From: an uncultured Dysosmobacter sp. | Lineage (GTDB): Bacteria; Bacillota; Clostridia; Oscillospirales; Oscillospiraceae | Assembly (NCBI RefSeq): GCF_947631165.1 | Contig: NZ_CANRKH010000005.1 | Coordinates: forward strand, 58,257 to 122,256 | Reading direction: 5' to 3' | DNA: 64,000 nt | Shown: positions 44,575-52,930 of the stretch, one piece after another | Numbering within the stretch: position 1 is the first letter of the stretch | Layout of the letters: each line of letters begins with the position of its first letter | Notes under the pieces: generated by a model | Database searches by the model: none | What the model saw: only the letters and a program-made list of their open reading frames with translations | What the model was told of the DNA's origin: nothing | Program-made: the position numbers and the translations under genes

Positions 44575-45648
44575 ATGGCACGGATCTGTGTGGCAATGAG
44601 CGGCGGTGTGGACAGCTCCGTGGCGGCGCTGCTGCTGCGGCAGGAGGGGCATCAGCTCTCCGGCGTGAATTTGCGGATGTTTCACAACGAGGATCTGGGG
44701 GAGAGCCGGGAAAAGACCTGCTGCTCCCTGGCGGACGCGGAGGACGCTGCCCAAGTGGCCCGGCGGCTGGGCTTCCCCTTCTATGTGTTCGATTTCGCGC
44801 CTGTTTTCCGGGATACGGTCATCCGGGACTTTATCGAGGCGTACCAGCGGGGCCGTACCCCCAATCCCTGTGTGGAGTGCAACCGCGCCGTGAAGTTCGG
44901 CGCGCTGCTGGACCGGGTCCGCGTGCTGGGCAATGACTTCCTGGCTACCGGACACTATGCCCGGGTCGAGCGGGACGGCGCCTCCGGGCGGTATCTTCTG
45001 AAGCGCGGCGTGGACCGAAGCAAGGACCAGAGCTATTTTTTATATATGCTGACCCAGGACCAGCTGGCCCATACGCTGTTCCCCCTGGGGGGGCTTCACA
45101 AGACCCAGGTCCGTGAGATCGCCGAGACCCACGGCCTGGCGACAGCCCGAAAGCACGACAGCCAGGATATCTGCTTTGTGCCGGACGGCAAATACGCGGA
45201 CTTCATTGAGCGGACCTGCGGGCAGCCCGCAGAGGCCGGACCATTTCTGGATCAGGAGGGCCGTGAGCTGGGCCAGCACAAGGGCCTGATCCGCTATACC
45301 CGCGGCCAGCACAAGGGGCTGGGCATCTCCACGGAGGAGCCGCTGTATGTGCTGGAGAAGGATGTGGAGCGCAATGCCATCCGCCTGGGACCGGACAGCG
45401 CCCTGTGGAGCCGGGAGCTGACGGCAGAGGAGGTCAACTGGATCTCTATTCCAGAGCTGACCGGCCCCATGGCCGTCACCGCCAAGACCCGGTACAGCCA
45501 GCGGGAAGCGGCCGCCGTGGCGGAGCCGCTGTCCGGCGGCCGCCTCCGGGTCCTGTTTGAGGAGCCGCAGCGGGCCGTCACCGCGGGCCAGGCGGTGGTG
45601 CTGTACGATGGTGAAAACGTGGTGGGCGGCGGCACCATCTGCGGCTGA
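44575..45648 (+). CDS. mnmA: tRNA-specific 2-thiouridylase MnmA
   Basis: 357 aa. Thiolates U34 of tRNA-Lys/Glu/Gln using ATP and a persulfide. PP-loop SGGVDSSVAA (~9), NPCVECNRAVKFG (first catalytic Cys, ~99) and HDSQDICFV (second Cys, ~197) are all present, as is the beta-barrel C-terminus. RBS GGGAGGAGG precedes ATG 44575. Confidence 0.96.
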   Translation: MARICVAMSGGVDSSVAALLLRQEGHQLSGVNLRMFHNEDLGESREKTCCSLADAEDAAQVARRLGFPFYVFDFAPVFRDTVIRDFIEAYQRGRTPNPCVECNRAVKFGALLDRVRVLGNDFLATGHYARVERDGASGRYLLKRGVDRSKDQSYFLYMLTQDQLAHTLFPLGGLHKTQVREIAETHGLATARKHDSQDICFVPDGKYADFIERTCGQPAEAGPFLDQEGRELGQHKGLIRYTRGQHKGLGISTEEPLYVLEKDVERNAIRLGPDSALWSRELTAEEVNWISIPELTGPMAVTAKTRYSQREAAAVAEPLSGGRLRVLFEEPQRAVTAGQAVVLYDGENVVGGGTICG

Positions 45649-45658
45649 AAAAGCGAAA

Positions 45659-45683
45659 GGACGCCGCGCTCAGCGGCGTCCTG
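45659..45683 (+). terminator. Hairpin after mnmA
   Basis: AGGACGCCGC, loop, GCGGCGTCCT; there is no T-tract on the plus strand, so efficiency is uncertain. Confidence 0.55.
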
Positions 45684-45714
45684 CACCATGTTTTACAGCG
45701 GGAGCTCCCGCTCA

Positions 45715-45792
45715 TCACCGGTCGCTGACCAGCCAGCAGTCCTGGAAGATCAGGTCATCGATATCGCCGGCGCGGCAATGCTGTGCGTTCAT
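45715..45792 (-). CDS. Candidate 25-aa small protein
   Basis: ATG 45792 has AAAGGAGG 8 nt upstream, an excellent site, and encodes 25 aa (MNAQHCRAGDIDDLIFQDCW, then LVSDR) before TGA. It has two Cys, is acidic and has no membrane segment. It is the only coding candidate in the mnmA-tRNA gap. No homologue recognised; the case rests on the RBS. Confidence 0.45.
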   Translation of the reverse strand: MNAQHCRAGDIDDLIFQDCWLVSDR

Positions 45793-45917
45793 CGCGGTAT
45801 CCTCCTTTGCGTTTGGGCTTTCATGCAGTATATGCGCCAGAAGGGCAAAAGTTGCACGGAAGCGGGCAAGGGGCGAAAGCTGTCGCAAGGTTTTTTCACT
45901 TTTTTGCGTTCCCGCCC

Positions 45918-45947
45918 TTGACAGAGAGCTGCGATTTGTGGTATTCT
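45918..45947 (+). promoter_or_regulatory. tRNA operon promoter
   Basis: TTGACA (45918-45923), 18-bp spacer, TATTCT (45942-45947), 17 bp upstream of tRNA-Leu. Confidence 0.75.
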
Positions 45948-45964
45948 AAGTGTTGCCGAAAGCT

Positions 45965-46050
45965 GCCGGTGTGGTGGAATGGTAGACACAGGAGACTTAA
46001 AATCTCCCGGTAGCGATACTGTACCGGTTCGAGTCCGGTCACCGGCACCA
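45965..46050 (+). tRNA. tRNA-Leu (anticodon TAA)
   Basis: 86 nt with encoded CCA. Acceptor GCCGGTG pairs with CACCGGC; anticodon loop ACTTAAAAT gives TAA; the long variable arm (CCCGGTAGCGATACTGTACCG region) marks a class II tRNA; T-arm GGTTCGAGTCC. Confidence 0.95.
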
Positions 46051-46064
46051 CAAAACGATTATAT

Positions 46065-46140
<76 letters not shown>

Positions 46141-46141
46141 C

Positions 46142-46178
46142 AAAAACCGCTGATTTCTTAAGATTTCGGCGGTTTTTC
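46142..46178 (+). terminator. tRNA operon terminator (element-borne)
   Basis: AAAAACCGC ... GCGGTTTTTC hairpin directly after the tRNA CCA; it lies inside the element. Confidence 0.75.
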
Positions 46179-46219
46179 TTAACTTTTTATGGAAATTTAA
46201 AAACTGGCACAAGCGAATA

Positions 46220-46246
46220 ATTCAACTTTAATTCAACTTGGTTGAA
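46220..46246. promoter_or_regulatory. Putative integrase arm-type sites, left
   Basis: ATTCAACTTT, ATTCAACTTG and inverted GTTGAA in close succession; the same motif recurs near attR at 60971-61010. Confidence 0.55.
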
Positions 46247-46252
46247 AAAATG

Positions 46253-46283
46253 AGGGCGACACCGCTAAATGGTGCCGCCCTTC
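46253..46283 (-). terminator. Integrase gene terminator
   Basis: Minus strand: AGGGCGGCACC, loop, GGTGTCGCCCT followed by CATTTTTTC. Confidence 0.8.
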
Positions 46284-46285
46284 TC

Positions 46286-47680
46286 TTATGCCTTGCGACG
46301 AATCAAAACGTCTGTAATGGTGTCCGATGCTGCCACCTTTGCAGCCTCGATCATGTGGCTGTAGTACTTTGCTGTGGTGTCCGGCGAAGCATGGCCTAGC
46401 AACTTGGAAGTGGTAACAATGTCAATGTGGTTTGCAATCAGCACGGACGCCGCCGTGTGGCGGAAACTGTGCGGATTGATATGCGGGAGATCGTGACGAA
46501 TGCTAAAGTCATTCATCCAGCCCGTCCACGTCTGCGGGTGCATGGGGTGTCCGTCGTCTCTTGTGAAGACATACCCGGAATCATGCCAGCATTCACCGCG
46601 CTTCAAACGGTTTTCCAGTTGGGACACGCGGAGCTGCTTCAATAGTTCGACAACTTCTTGTGGAATTTTCAAATGTCTCTGTTCTCTAGTCTTTGTGCTG
46701 TCCTCATACTTGCCCCGCTTGCTGGAATACAAAAGCCCCTTTTCAATAGTGATGATTCCTGTGTCGAGGTCTATGTGGTCCCATTTTAACCCGGCAAGCT
46801 CTCCACGCCGTGCGCCGGTGGAAACACAGAGATAAACAAACGCCCGGTATTTTAGCGGTTCCTTGTCCGCAGCGTCCAAAATGGCATAGACGGTTTCGGG
46901 CTGAAAATAGTTCGGAGGTTTTTTCTCTGGGCTTGGCGGCGTTGCTTTTGCAGCGGCGTTGAATGGCACAAGTCCTTCCTTTTCAGCTTGTGCCAGCACT
47001 GCGGAAATCAACCGGTGGTACTCCAGCACCGTTTTTGCTGATAGCGTAGTATCCCCTTGCTGGATCAGGAATATCTTTTCCAGCTTCAAGCCCAAAGCTT
47101 CCGTGATAGCTTGCGCAGTTTTCATGGTGATAGATTTTCCCTGAATGGCAGCGGCGACAGTAGACGGAGCAATTTTTGCAAGAGTGGATAAGCTGGCCTT
47201 ACTGATTTTGTGTTCTTTCAGGTAGGCAACCAATTCCGGCTTTGCCTGTGCTCGCTCTGTGCCTTTCTTGACTCCCTCTTTACTGAGATTTGAGTAAAGC
47301 GTATTCAGGTGATCCGCACGGAGGTCTTTTAATTTGATATGGCCGATTTCCTCATAAATCCGTTCTGTCAGCTCGCGATAACGATCAATGGTAGAAGGCT
47401 TTCTGCCTCTTTGCTCTTTCAAAGAGATCACATAATCACAGTAAGCGTCAAAGCGCTGTCTGGTGTCGGTGGCCAGTCCAGCCCTGCACTTTTCCTCAAA
47501 AGTTGCGGCAAAAGCCTCAGCCTTTTTCCTTGCGCTTTTTTCCGTCCAGGTAGGAGAAACTTCAAAAGTGGCCGTCCAGGGCTTCAGCTGTTTCCCATCG
47601 GCTCCCCTGCCACGGTGAACGCGGATACTGTATGAAATCAACTTGCCGGATTTGTCCCGGCGCTCTTGGATGTTAGCCAT
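46286..47680 (-). CDS. int: Tyrosine recombinase (integrase) with an inserted HTH segment
   Basis: 464 aa. An N-terminal arm-binding domain (~1-70) is followed by a core-binding domain (~75-235) and catalytic domain with STGARRGELAGLKW (Arg ~288), NPHSFRHTAAS (HxxR), LLGHASPDTT and the nucleophile in TTAKYYSHM (Tyr ~441). Unusually, residues ~143-209 (KPELVAYLKEHKISKASLST, then APSTVAAAIQGKSITMKTAQ) read as an XRE-like helix-turn-helix inside the core-binding domain. ATG 47680 follows GAGGAAA and overlaps the repressor's stop by 8 bp. Confidence 0.93.
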   Translation of the reverse strand: MANIQERRDKSGKLISYSIRVHRGRGADGKQLKPWTATFEVSPTWTEKSARKKAEAFAATFEEKCRAGLATDTRQRFDAYCDYVISLKEQRGRKPSTIDRYRELTERIYEEIGHIKLKDLRADHLNTLYSNLSKEGVKKGTERAQAKPELVAYLKEHKISKASLSTLAKIAPSTVAAAIQGKSITMKTAQAITEALGLKLEKIFLIQQGDTTLSAKTVLEYHRLISAVLAQAEKEGLVPFNAAAKATPPSPEKKPPNYFQPETVYAILDAADKEPLKYRAFVYLCVSTGARRGELAGLKWDHIDLDTGIITIEKGLLYSSKRGKYEDSTKTREQRHLKIPQEVVELLKQLRVSQLENRLKRGECWHDSGYVFTRDDGHPMHPQTWTGWMNDFSIRHDLPHINPHSFRHTAASVLIANHIDIVTTSKLLGHASPDTTAKYYSHMIEAAKVAASDTITDVLIRRKA

Positions 47681-48287
47681 TAAATTTTCCTCGTTGTTTG
47701 ATATCATGTTCCAATATGCTTCTGAATTGGAACATACAATGCATCTCAATACTGTTATCAATCTCGCTTATCATCTCATTTAACTCTTTGCTACGAAGAT
47801 ACCTCGTCGAGCCGGTAAATGGGGATGCAAGTACAAACGTAACAGCTTGATATTTTCTCCCGCTATCGTCGGTCAATATGGGCGTCTCGTTCGTTACATC
47901 TTTAATGAAATATCCGTGTGCCTCAAGTAATTCGATTATTAACTCCTCCCTCTTACTTCGGTTACTAGTCTGCGAATGAATACGGTGTCCTATTGTCATT
48001 TCCTCGCTTTGAAGTAATAGATATTCTGTTAAGACTCTATCAAGAAGAGAAACTCCTAAATTTATCTTTTTCCCAGTATTTCCATCAATATAGCTGTCAG
48101 GAATCTTTGAAATTATTTCTGCCAGTTCTGGAGTAAGTCTTTTCCTTCCATTTATTACATCACTCATGTACTGCGGAGTATAGTTGATTGCTGCACAAAG
48201 CGTTTTTGCGCTCATTCCAACATAATCAAGCCAAGCCTTAAGCCGTTTCCCGCTTTCTGGATTAATTTCGTGCTTTTTTCGAGCCAT
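47673..48287 (-). CDS. XRE-type phage/element repressor (CI/Stl-like)
   Basis: 204 aa. The N-terminal HTH (~10-65: RLKAWLDYVGMSAKTLCAAI, then NYTPQYMSDVINGRKRLTPE) is XRE-like. The C-terminal ~130 residues are an uncharacterised domain with no LexA/CI Ser-Lys peptidase motif visible, so it may be de-repressed by protein-protein contact, as Stl is, rather than by cleavage. It shares its transcript with the integrase and faces the excisionase-like gene across an AT-rich operator region. Confidence 0.8.
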   Translation of the reverse strand: MARKKHEINPESGKRLKAWLDYVGMSAKTLCAAINYTPQYMSDVINGRKRLTPELAEIISKIPDSYIDGNTGKKINLGVSLLDRVLTEYLLLQSEEMTIGHRIHSQTSNRSKREELIIELLEAHGYFIKDVTNETPILTDDSGRKYQAVTFVLASPFTGSTRYLRSKELNEMISEIDNSIEMHCMFQFRSILEHDIKQRGKFNG

Positions 48288-48332
48288 ATAACCGCCCCCA
48301 ATTAATACACTAATATCATTAAGACTGTTTGA

Positions 48333-48354
48333 TTAATATACGCTATTATATTAA
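48333..48354. promoter_or_regulatory. Candidate operator in the repressor/excisionase intergenic region
   Basis: TTAATAT - 8 bp - ATATTAA dyad, with a similar ATTAATACACTAATA at 48301, between the divergent repressor and excisionase-like genes. Confidence 0.5.
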
Positions 48355-48408
48355 CATTATGTCAGACAAAAGTCAACGAGAACTTTCAAATATCGAAAGG
48401 AGAAGCCA

Positions 48409-48597
48409 ATGCCAAAATTTTTAACCATCAGGCAGACTGCCGCCACGGGGCTTATTACGGAGCATCGTTTGCGAATTATGGTCGCAAGTGGAACTTGCCC
48501 CGGTATTCGGACAGGAAATCGCTTTCTCGTGAATGTCGATGCACTTTGTGAGATGTTGGATGCAGAGAGCCGAAAGGCGGTGAAAGTTGATGTCTAA
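48409..48597 (+). CDS. Excisionase/AlpA-like small DNA-binding protein
   Basis: 62 aa. FLTIRQTAATGLITEHRLRI and GIRTGNRFLVNVDAL fit the MerR-like winged fold of excisionases (helix-turn-helix plus wing with RFLVN). AAAGGAG precedes ATG 48409. First rightward gene of the element, so it also suits an Str/Xis-type early regulator. Confidence 0.75.
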   Translation: MPKFLTIRQTAATGLITEHRLRIMVASGTCPGIRTGNRFLVNVDALCEMLDAESRKAVKVDV

Positions 48598-49006
48598 AAA
48601 TAAGAATGCCCGCCCGGATGCGGCAACATCCGAGCAGGCAGCAGGGACTGACCTTGCGGGCCACGTTTCCACTTGTAATTTTACCACATCCCACTGTAAA
48701 AGTCGATGCCTTATTTTTGATCGTTTGGGCATTGGTCCCGAAAACGGTAAAGGGCTTCGACAGCTGTCAGACGAGACAGGGCAGGACCCGCGAGAAGTGC
48801 GCCGACAGATCGCACGGGAGCGCAAGGCCGGAAAGCTCATTCTGAGCGACAACCAAAACGGATATTTCAAGCCGTCATCAGAGCATGAAATCCGCCGTTT
48901 TATCAAATCCATGTCTCACAGGTCGAGGGAAATTGCGGCAGTCAGCCGCGCGGCGGAGGACGCTCTTGTGAAAATGACAGGACAAGCAACATTGGAGGGC
49001 TGGTAA
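48590..49006 (+). CDS. Phage-type winged-helix protein, probable replication accessory
   Basis: 138 aa. After a disordered ~45-residue start, LRQLSDETGQDPREVRRQIA and ERKAGKLILSDNQNGYFKP form a winged helix common in Firmicutes phage replication modules. The last ~45 residues are helical (SHRSREIAAVSRAAEDAL). ATG 48590 overlaps the previous gene by 8 bp and its stop overlaps the next start (TAATG). Confidence 0.65.
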   Translation: MSKNKNARPDAATSEQAAGTDLAGHVSTCNFTTSHCKSRCLIFDRLGIGPENGKGLRQLSDETGQDPREVRRQIARERKAGKLILSDNQNGYFKPSSEHEIRRFIKSMSHRSREIAAVSRAAEDALVKMTGQATLEGW

Positions 49007-49662
49007 TGGCACAGCGCCGAATGTTTTCTTTAGAAGTCGTGGATACAGATACTTTCCTTGACCTCCCGGCCAGTTCCCAGAATTTGTATTTCCATCTTGG
49101 CATGAGGGCCGATGACGATGGATTCGTTTCGTCTCCCAAACGAATAACAGCAATGGTGAACTGTTCTGGTGATGATCTGAAGCTCCTGATTGCAAAACGG
49201 TTTGTGATCCCTTTTGAATCGGGTGTATGTGTTATTAAGGATTGGAGAATTAACAATTATATCCAGAAGGACAGGTATCACCAAACAAGGTACTTAGATG
49301 AAAAGCAGCACTTGCTTGTGGAAGATTCTGGATCATATTTGTACATGGATACACCGTGTATACAGCCTGTGTCCAAATCGGATACTCAGGTTAGGTTAGG
49401 TAAGGATAGGATAGGTAAGAGTAATAAGGCGGACAAACCGCCACGTGCTCGCTTTATTCCGCCAAGCATTGAGGATGTCAGATCATACTGCACTGAACGA
49501 AAGAACGGGATAGACCCACAGACCTTTGTGGACTTCTATTCAGCCAACGGATGGAAGCAGGGGCGCGGCAAGCCTATTGTCGACTGGAAAGCGGCAGTCA
49601 GGACCTGGGAGCGCAGAGAAGGACAGAAGGGAGGCACCAGCGAATATGAGGACGTTGTTTGA
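49006..49662 (+). CDS. Phage replisome organiser / DnaD-like replication protein
   Basis: 218 aa. The N-terminal domain (RRMFSLEVVDTDTFLDLPAS, HLGMRADDDGFVSSPKRI, KDWRINNYIQKDRYHQTRY) is the classic Firmicutes phage replisome organiser winged helix. The C-terminus (PSIEDVRSYCTERKNGIDPQ, FYSANGWKQGRGKPIVDWKA) is the DnaD-like tail that binds helicase or DNA. Located just before the ATPase, as in phage and PICI replication modules. Confidence 0.88.
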   Translation: MAQRRMFSLEVVDTDTFLDLPASSQNLYFHLGMRADDDGFVSSPKRITAMVNCSGDDLKLLIAKRFVIPFESGVCVIKDWRINNYIQKDRYHQTRYLDEKQHLLVEDSGSYLYMDTPCIQPVSKSDTQVRLGKDRIGKSNKADKPPRARFIPPSIEDVRSYCTERKNGIDPQTFVDFYSANGWKQGRGKPIVDWKAAVRTWERREGQKGGTSEYEDVV

Positions 49663-50974
49663 TGCCTCACCGTGGCTTACATACTTTCCGGACAAGCTGG
49701 ACACCTCTCGCGCTCTTTGGTTCGTGCGGGATGTACTGGATGTATCTGCTGTACAGGAAAACGCCGTTTGCCTGGCAACGGGGGCGGATTTCTCCGACTT
49801 CGTGGACTGCCTGCCATTCTTCACGGCATTTCCCGCTGTGTTCTTGGCCCTGGCAGACCCGGAGATGTGCGGGACAGTGGCGGAGGCTTTGGGGGAATAT
49901 GCCCCCGGCGTGGCCGTTTTAACGCCGGGAAAAGGAGCCTTTCGAGACCATGAAACCGTGCGGGAGGTGCTTGCCGCCGGAGGACAAAAGGCGCTTGACC
50001 ATCTGATGATTGGTGCTATAGAGCGCCCGGCGCATGGACTGCTGGACCTGGCCTCTGTAGAACGTGAGGACCTGTCCTGTATGCCCTCTGTCCTATCTGG
50101 CATCCCCGAACTTGACAGGGCAATCGGCGGCTTCTATGGCGGGGAGCTGTCTATCTGGACCGGAAAGCGCGGCGGCGGTAAATCCACTTTGTTGGGGCAG
50201 CTTCTGCTTGAGGCGGTCAACCAGGGGCAGCGGGTCTGCGCCTATTCCGGTGAGCTGGCGGCGTGGCGTTTCAAGCAGTGGGTCATGCTTCAGGCAGCGG
50301 GACCGGAACACGTGACGGCTGCCCAGGACCGTTTTTCAGGCAAGATGTTTTACACCGTTTCCCCGCTGATTCAAAAGCAGATCGACGAATGGTGGAGGGG
50401 CCGTTTCTTCCTGTACGATAATCGGATATCTTCGGCCAGCGACGAAAACAGCTTGCTTACGATTTTTGAATATGCCGTTCGCAGATACGGATGCAGTGTA
50501 TTTCTGGTCGATAACCTGATGACCACCCGTTTTTCCGCTTCCAGGGATTCAGACTTTTACCGGGCGCAGAGCAACTTTACAGGTCGGCTTGTGGAGGTTG
50601 CAAAGAAACATGAGGTCCATATCCACCTTGTGGCCCATCCCCGAAAGGGGGATAATTCCCGGATGCTGGATGCCGACGATGTAGGCGGTTCCGGTGACGT
50701 CACAAACAGGGCCGATAATGTTTTTTCGGTCAAGCGGTTGGAAGACGGTGAGGCTGAAACACGGGGCTTCCAAACAGTCCTCCGCGTGCTGAAAAATCGG
50801 TCATTTGGTGAAACGATCTCCATTGGCTTGAACTATGACATTCCAAGCCGCCGGTTTTACAAAGCGGGGACCGGGGTACCCAATAAGCATTACGGCTGGG
50901 AGTTTACAGAGCAGCAGACCTTGACAGAATTACCGGCTGGGACAGCAACACCGTTTGATGGGGAGGGCGCATGA
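49646..50974 (+). CDS. DnaB/RecA-type replicative helicase or primase-helicase
   Basis: 442 aa. Residues ~1-150 resemble a degenerate TOPRIM-like half (ATGADFSDFVDCLP, FLALADPEMCG). The RecA-fold ATPase starts ~150 with SGIPELDRAIGGFYGGELSI, Walker A TGKRGGGKSTLL (~177), Walker B CSVFLVDNLM (~296) and HLVAHPRK (~337). This is the layout of phage primase-helicase/twinkle proteins. ATG 49646 overlaps the preceding gene by 17 bp and has GGGAGG upstream. Confidence 0.88.
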   Translation: MRTLFDASPWLTYFPDKLDTSRALWFVRDVLDVSAVQENAVCLATGADFSDFVDCLPFFTAFPAVFLALADPEMCGTVAEALGEYAPGVAVLTPGKGAFRDHETVREVLAAGGQKALDHLMIGAIERPAHGLLDLASVEREDLSCMPSVLSGIPELDRAIGGFYGGELSIWTGKRGGGKSTLLGQLLLEAVNQGQRVCAYSGELAAWRFKQWVMLQAAGPEHVTAAQDRFSGKMFYTVSPLIQKQIDEWWRGRFFLYDNRISSASDENSLLTIFEYAVRRYGCSVFLVDNLMTTRFSASRDSDFYRAQSNFTGRLVEVAKKHEVHIHLVAHPRKGDNSRMLDADDVGGSGDVTNRADNVFSVKRLEDGEAETRGFQTVLRVLKNRSFGETISIGLNYDIPSRRFYKAGTGVPNKHYGWEFTEQQTLTELPAGTATPFDGEGA

Positions 50975-51177
50975 TAGAAGTTTGGGTATGTGAATACAGC
51001 CCAACACAGGGATATTTCCATGTGGATACACTGGACCGCGTTTTGGAATCAAACCGCAAGACTGTGAGGAGTGGTGAGGCTCCGGGGTATGTCCCGCTGC
51101 AAATCTTCTTGACCAGCAAAGAGGCACACGAGTTTGCCCGGAAATGGGAAATGAAAGTTTTGGAAAGTAGTTGGTGA
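50971..51177 (+). CDS. Hypothetical small protein of the element
   Basis: 68 aa (MIEVWVCEYSPTQGYFHVDT). ATG overlaps the helicase stop (ATGA), so it is coupled. No family recognised. A small GGGCC...GGCCC hairpin lies between it and the next gene. Confidence 0.6.
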   Translation: MIEVWVCEYSPTQGYFHVDTLDRVLESNRKTVRSGEAPGYVPLQIFLTSKEAHEFARKWEMKVLESSW

Positions 51178-51255
51178 CAATGCGGCTTGATGATTGGTTA
51201 AATCTGTATAATTGGGCCAAAATGGCGAAAAACGGCCCTTGAAAGGAGGAGAAAT

Positions 51256-51627
51256 TTGACACCAAAGCAAACAAAGGCCCTTGCCGCCCTGTTGACGCAG
51301 CCCACAAGGGGACAAGCGGCACAGGCGGCGGGAATCGGCCTCACGACACTAAAACGATACCTTGAAGATTCGGCGTTTCAGGCAGAGTATCAAAAGGCTG
51401 TTTCTGAATTGGTGGAGGATGCCGCTGCACAAGCAAGGCAAAGTTTAAATCCAGCGTTATCCTGTCTGCGGGAAATTGTAGAGGATGGGGATGAGCCCGC
51501 AACGGCCCGGATTCAGGCGTCCCGCTCCCTTCTGGAATATGGTCTGCGTTTGGTGGAGGTTGCGGACATTATGAAGCAATTGCAGGAACTTGAACAGTGG
51601 AGGCGTGATACTGATGGGAAGTATTAA
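51256..51627 (+). CDS. Terminase-small-subunit-like HTH protein
   Basis: 123 aa with a TTG start behind AAAGGAGG. The N-terminus (LTQPTRGQAAQAAGIGLTTL) is an HTH like that of phage TerS / phBC6A51-type proteins, followed by a helical oligomerisation region (CLREIVEDGDEPATARIQAS). No large terminase follows. In PICIs a satellite terS redirects helper packaging; here that role is inference. Confidence 0.6.
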   Translation: MTPKQTKALAALLTQPTRGQAAQAAGIGLTTLKRYLEDSAFQAEYQKAVSELVEDAAAQARQSLNPALSCLREIVEDGDEPATARIQASRSLLEYGLRLVEVADIMKQLQELEQWRRDTDGKY

Positions 51628-51904
51628 AGAACGTGTGGCAACTCTGGAAGCTTATATGAAAGGATTGCAGCCGAAGCTCGCAATGTTTCTTCTGGAAGAT
51701 GGGACAGAGTTTCATACGCCGATAGACCCGTTTACATATTTGAAGGACTACGGCGCATATGCCCCGGATGGTCGGCGGATCGTTGCTCATCCTCACCCCG
51801 CTAAAGATGTGGACGGCCTGAGCCTGTCTCTGTATCACTTGATCGACAGCGCGATAGCGACCGGACGACTGGACCTGCCGGACCTGGAAAGTGACGGGGT
51901 GTGA
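51614..51904 (+). CDS. Hypothetical small protein of the element
   Basis: 96 aa (MGSIKERVATLEAYMKGLQP...). ATG 51614 has GGAGG 10 nt upstream and overlaps the previous gene by 14 bp. A short coiled coil at the start; no recognised family. Confidence 0.6.
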   Translation: MGSIKERVATLEAYMKGLQPKLAMFLLEDGTEFHTPIDPFTYLKDYGAYAPDGRRIVAHPHPAKDVDGLSLSLYHLIDSAIATGRLDLPDLESDGV

Positions 51905-51906
51905 TC

Positions 51907-52098
51907 ATGACCGATATTCAAAAGAGAATCGACCAACTAAAGAAAAGAATTCCAGATTCGCGTGTGGGTATCATGGTTCAGATGAATGATGGATGGTCTG
52001 CATCTTTAGCGGGGAAAGCGGCAAAGCAGTTTACCACTGAGTGGGAGGCTCAGAACTATTTAGCACACTGTAAAACAGTTATCGTCATTGATGTTTGA
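51907..52098 (+). CDS. Hypothetical small protein of the element
   Basis: 63 aa (MTDIQKRIDQLKKRIPDSRV...). Begins 2 bp after the previous stop. The C-terminal half (TTEWEAQNYLAHCKTVIVI) has the shape of a small alpha/beta fold. Function unknown. Confidence 0.55.
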   Translation: MTDIQKRIDQLKKRIPDSRVGIMVQMNDGWSASLAGKAAKQFTTEWEAQNYLAHCKTVIVIDV

Positions 52099-52110
52099 AA
52101 GGGGCTTAAA

Positions 52111-52590
52111 ATGGCAGAAATGGATATGCGAATCGAAACAAGCGAGGATACACGGGCAAAGATTGCGGCGAAGCTGGGTCTTGACCAGCCGTCTGCCCTG
52201 GACATGGTAGACCGTTCCAAATTTGCGACAGATGCCGAGTACATCGATGCTGTCGTTCAGATGGAAGCCAAAATCAGCAACCCGGAGTATCAGGCGGCGC
52301 GGCGGCGGGTCAGTGCAGAGTATGCACAGCGACAGGAAGCCGAGGAACGGGCACGGCAGGAGCAGGAATACAAGAGGATTCGAGGCAGTGTACAGTTGGA
52401 TGATCTGGACAGGCGGGAGATTGACGCACAGGCCGTGGATTTGGCCCGGCGGGATTTGGCGGCAGGAAGGATCTTCGCCAGTGATCTAGGGGTAGCTATT
52501 GAGAATTACGCTCGGCAGCTGACAGATCAACGCAAGGACACCAAAGCGGGCAACGAACTTTTTAATATGATGCTTCGGCGGAAAGGATAA
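52111..52590 (+). CDS. Hypothetical charged helical protein of the element
   Basis: 159 aa, long helix rich in Arg/Glu (RQEAEERARQEQEYKRIRGS) followed by a small domain ending GNELFNMMLRRKG. RBS AAAGGGG precedes ATG 52111. It could be a scaffold-like or tail-assembly chaperone-like protein from its position before the tape measure, but no homology was recognised. Confidence 0.6.
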   Translation: MAEMDMRIETSEDTRAKIAAKLGLDQPSALDMVDRSKFATDAEYIDAVVQMEAKISNPEYQAARRRVSAEYAQRQEAEERARQEQEYKRIRGSVQLDDLDRREIDAQAVDLARRDLAAGRIFASDLGVAIENYARQLTDQRKDTKAGNELFNMMLRRKG

Positions 52591-52604
52591 AGGAGGGTAA
52601 TGGC

Positions 52605-52691
52605 ATGATCATAGGTGCGATTATTTTTGCTGTCGGATGCATCTTCGGCGCGGTTCTGGTTATGACCGGAGAACGTATGAGAAATGAATAA
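52605..52691 (+). CDS. 28-aa single-pass membrane peptide
   Basis: ATG 52605 lies behind AAAGGAGGG. It encodes MIIGAIIFAVGCIFGAVLVM followed by TGERMRNE: one hydrophobic helix with a short charged tail. Its stop is adjacent to the next start. Confidence 0.55.
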   Translation: MIIGAIIFAVGCIFGAVLVMTGERMRNE

Positions 52692-52692
52692 T

Positions 52693-52857
52693 ATGACAGA
52701 AAAACGCGGGATTAAGAACGTAAAGCGGATTTCCGAAGAGCAAATCAACAGTATTGAAGCCGTTCTTTCAAAAGGAGATCGGGTAGAACTGATACCTGTC
52801 AAAGACGGTGTAACAGTTGTGCGGATTCAAAGGAAGAGCATTACAACGAAAGGTTAA
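52693..52857 (+). CDS. 54-aa hypothetical protein
   Basis: MTEKRGIKNVKRISEEQINS, then ending KGDRVELIPVKDGVTVVRIQ and RKSITTKG. The ELIPVKDGV-VV-I-R pattern is common in small Firmicutes phage proteins. ATG shares a base with the preceding stop. Function unknown. Confidence 0.55.
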   Translation: MTEKRGIKNVKRISEEQINSIEAVLSKGDRVELIPVKDGVTVVRIQRKSITTKG

Positions 52858-52930
52858 CAAAAGAAGCATCTGGTAAGCGGTCCAGATGGACGGCCGAGCG
52901 TGGTCATTTATCCGAAAGGTTGGTGATCAC

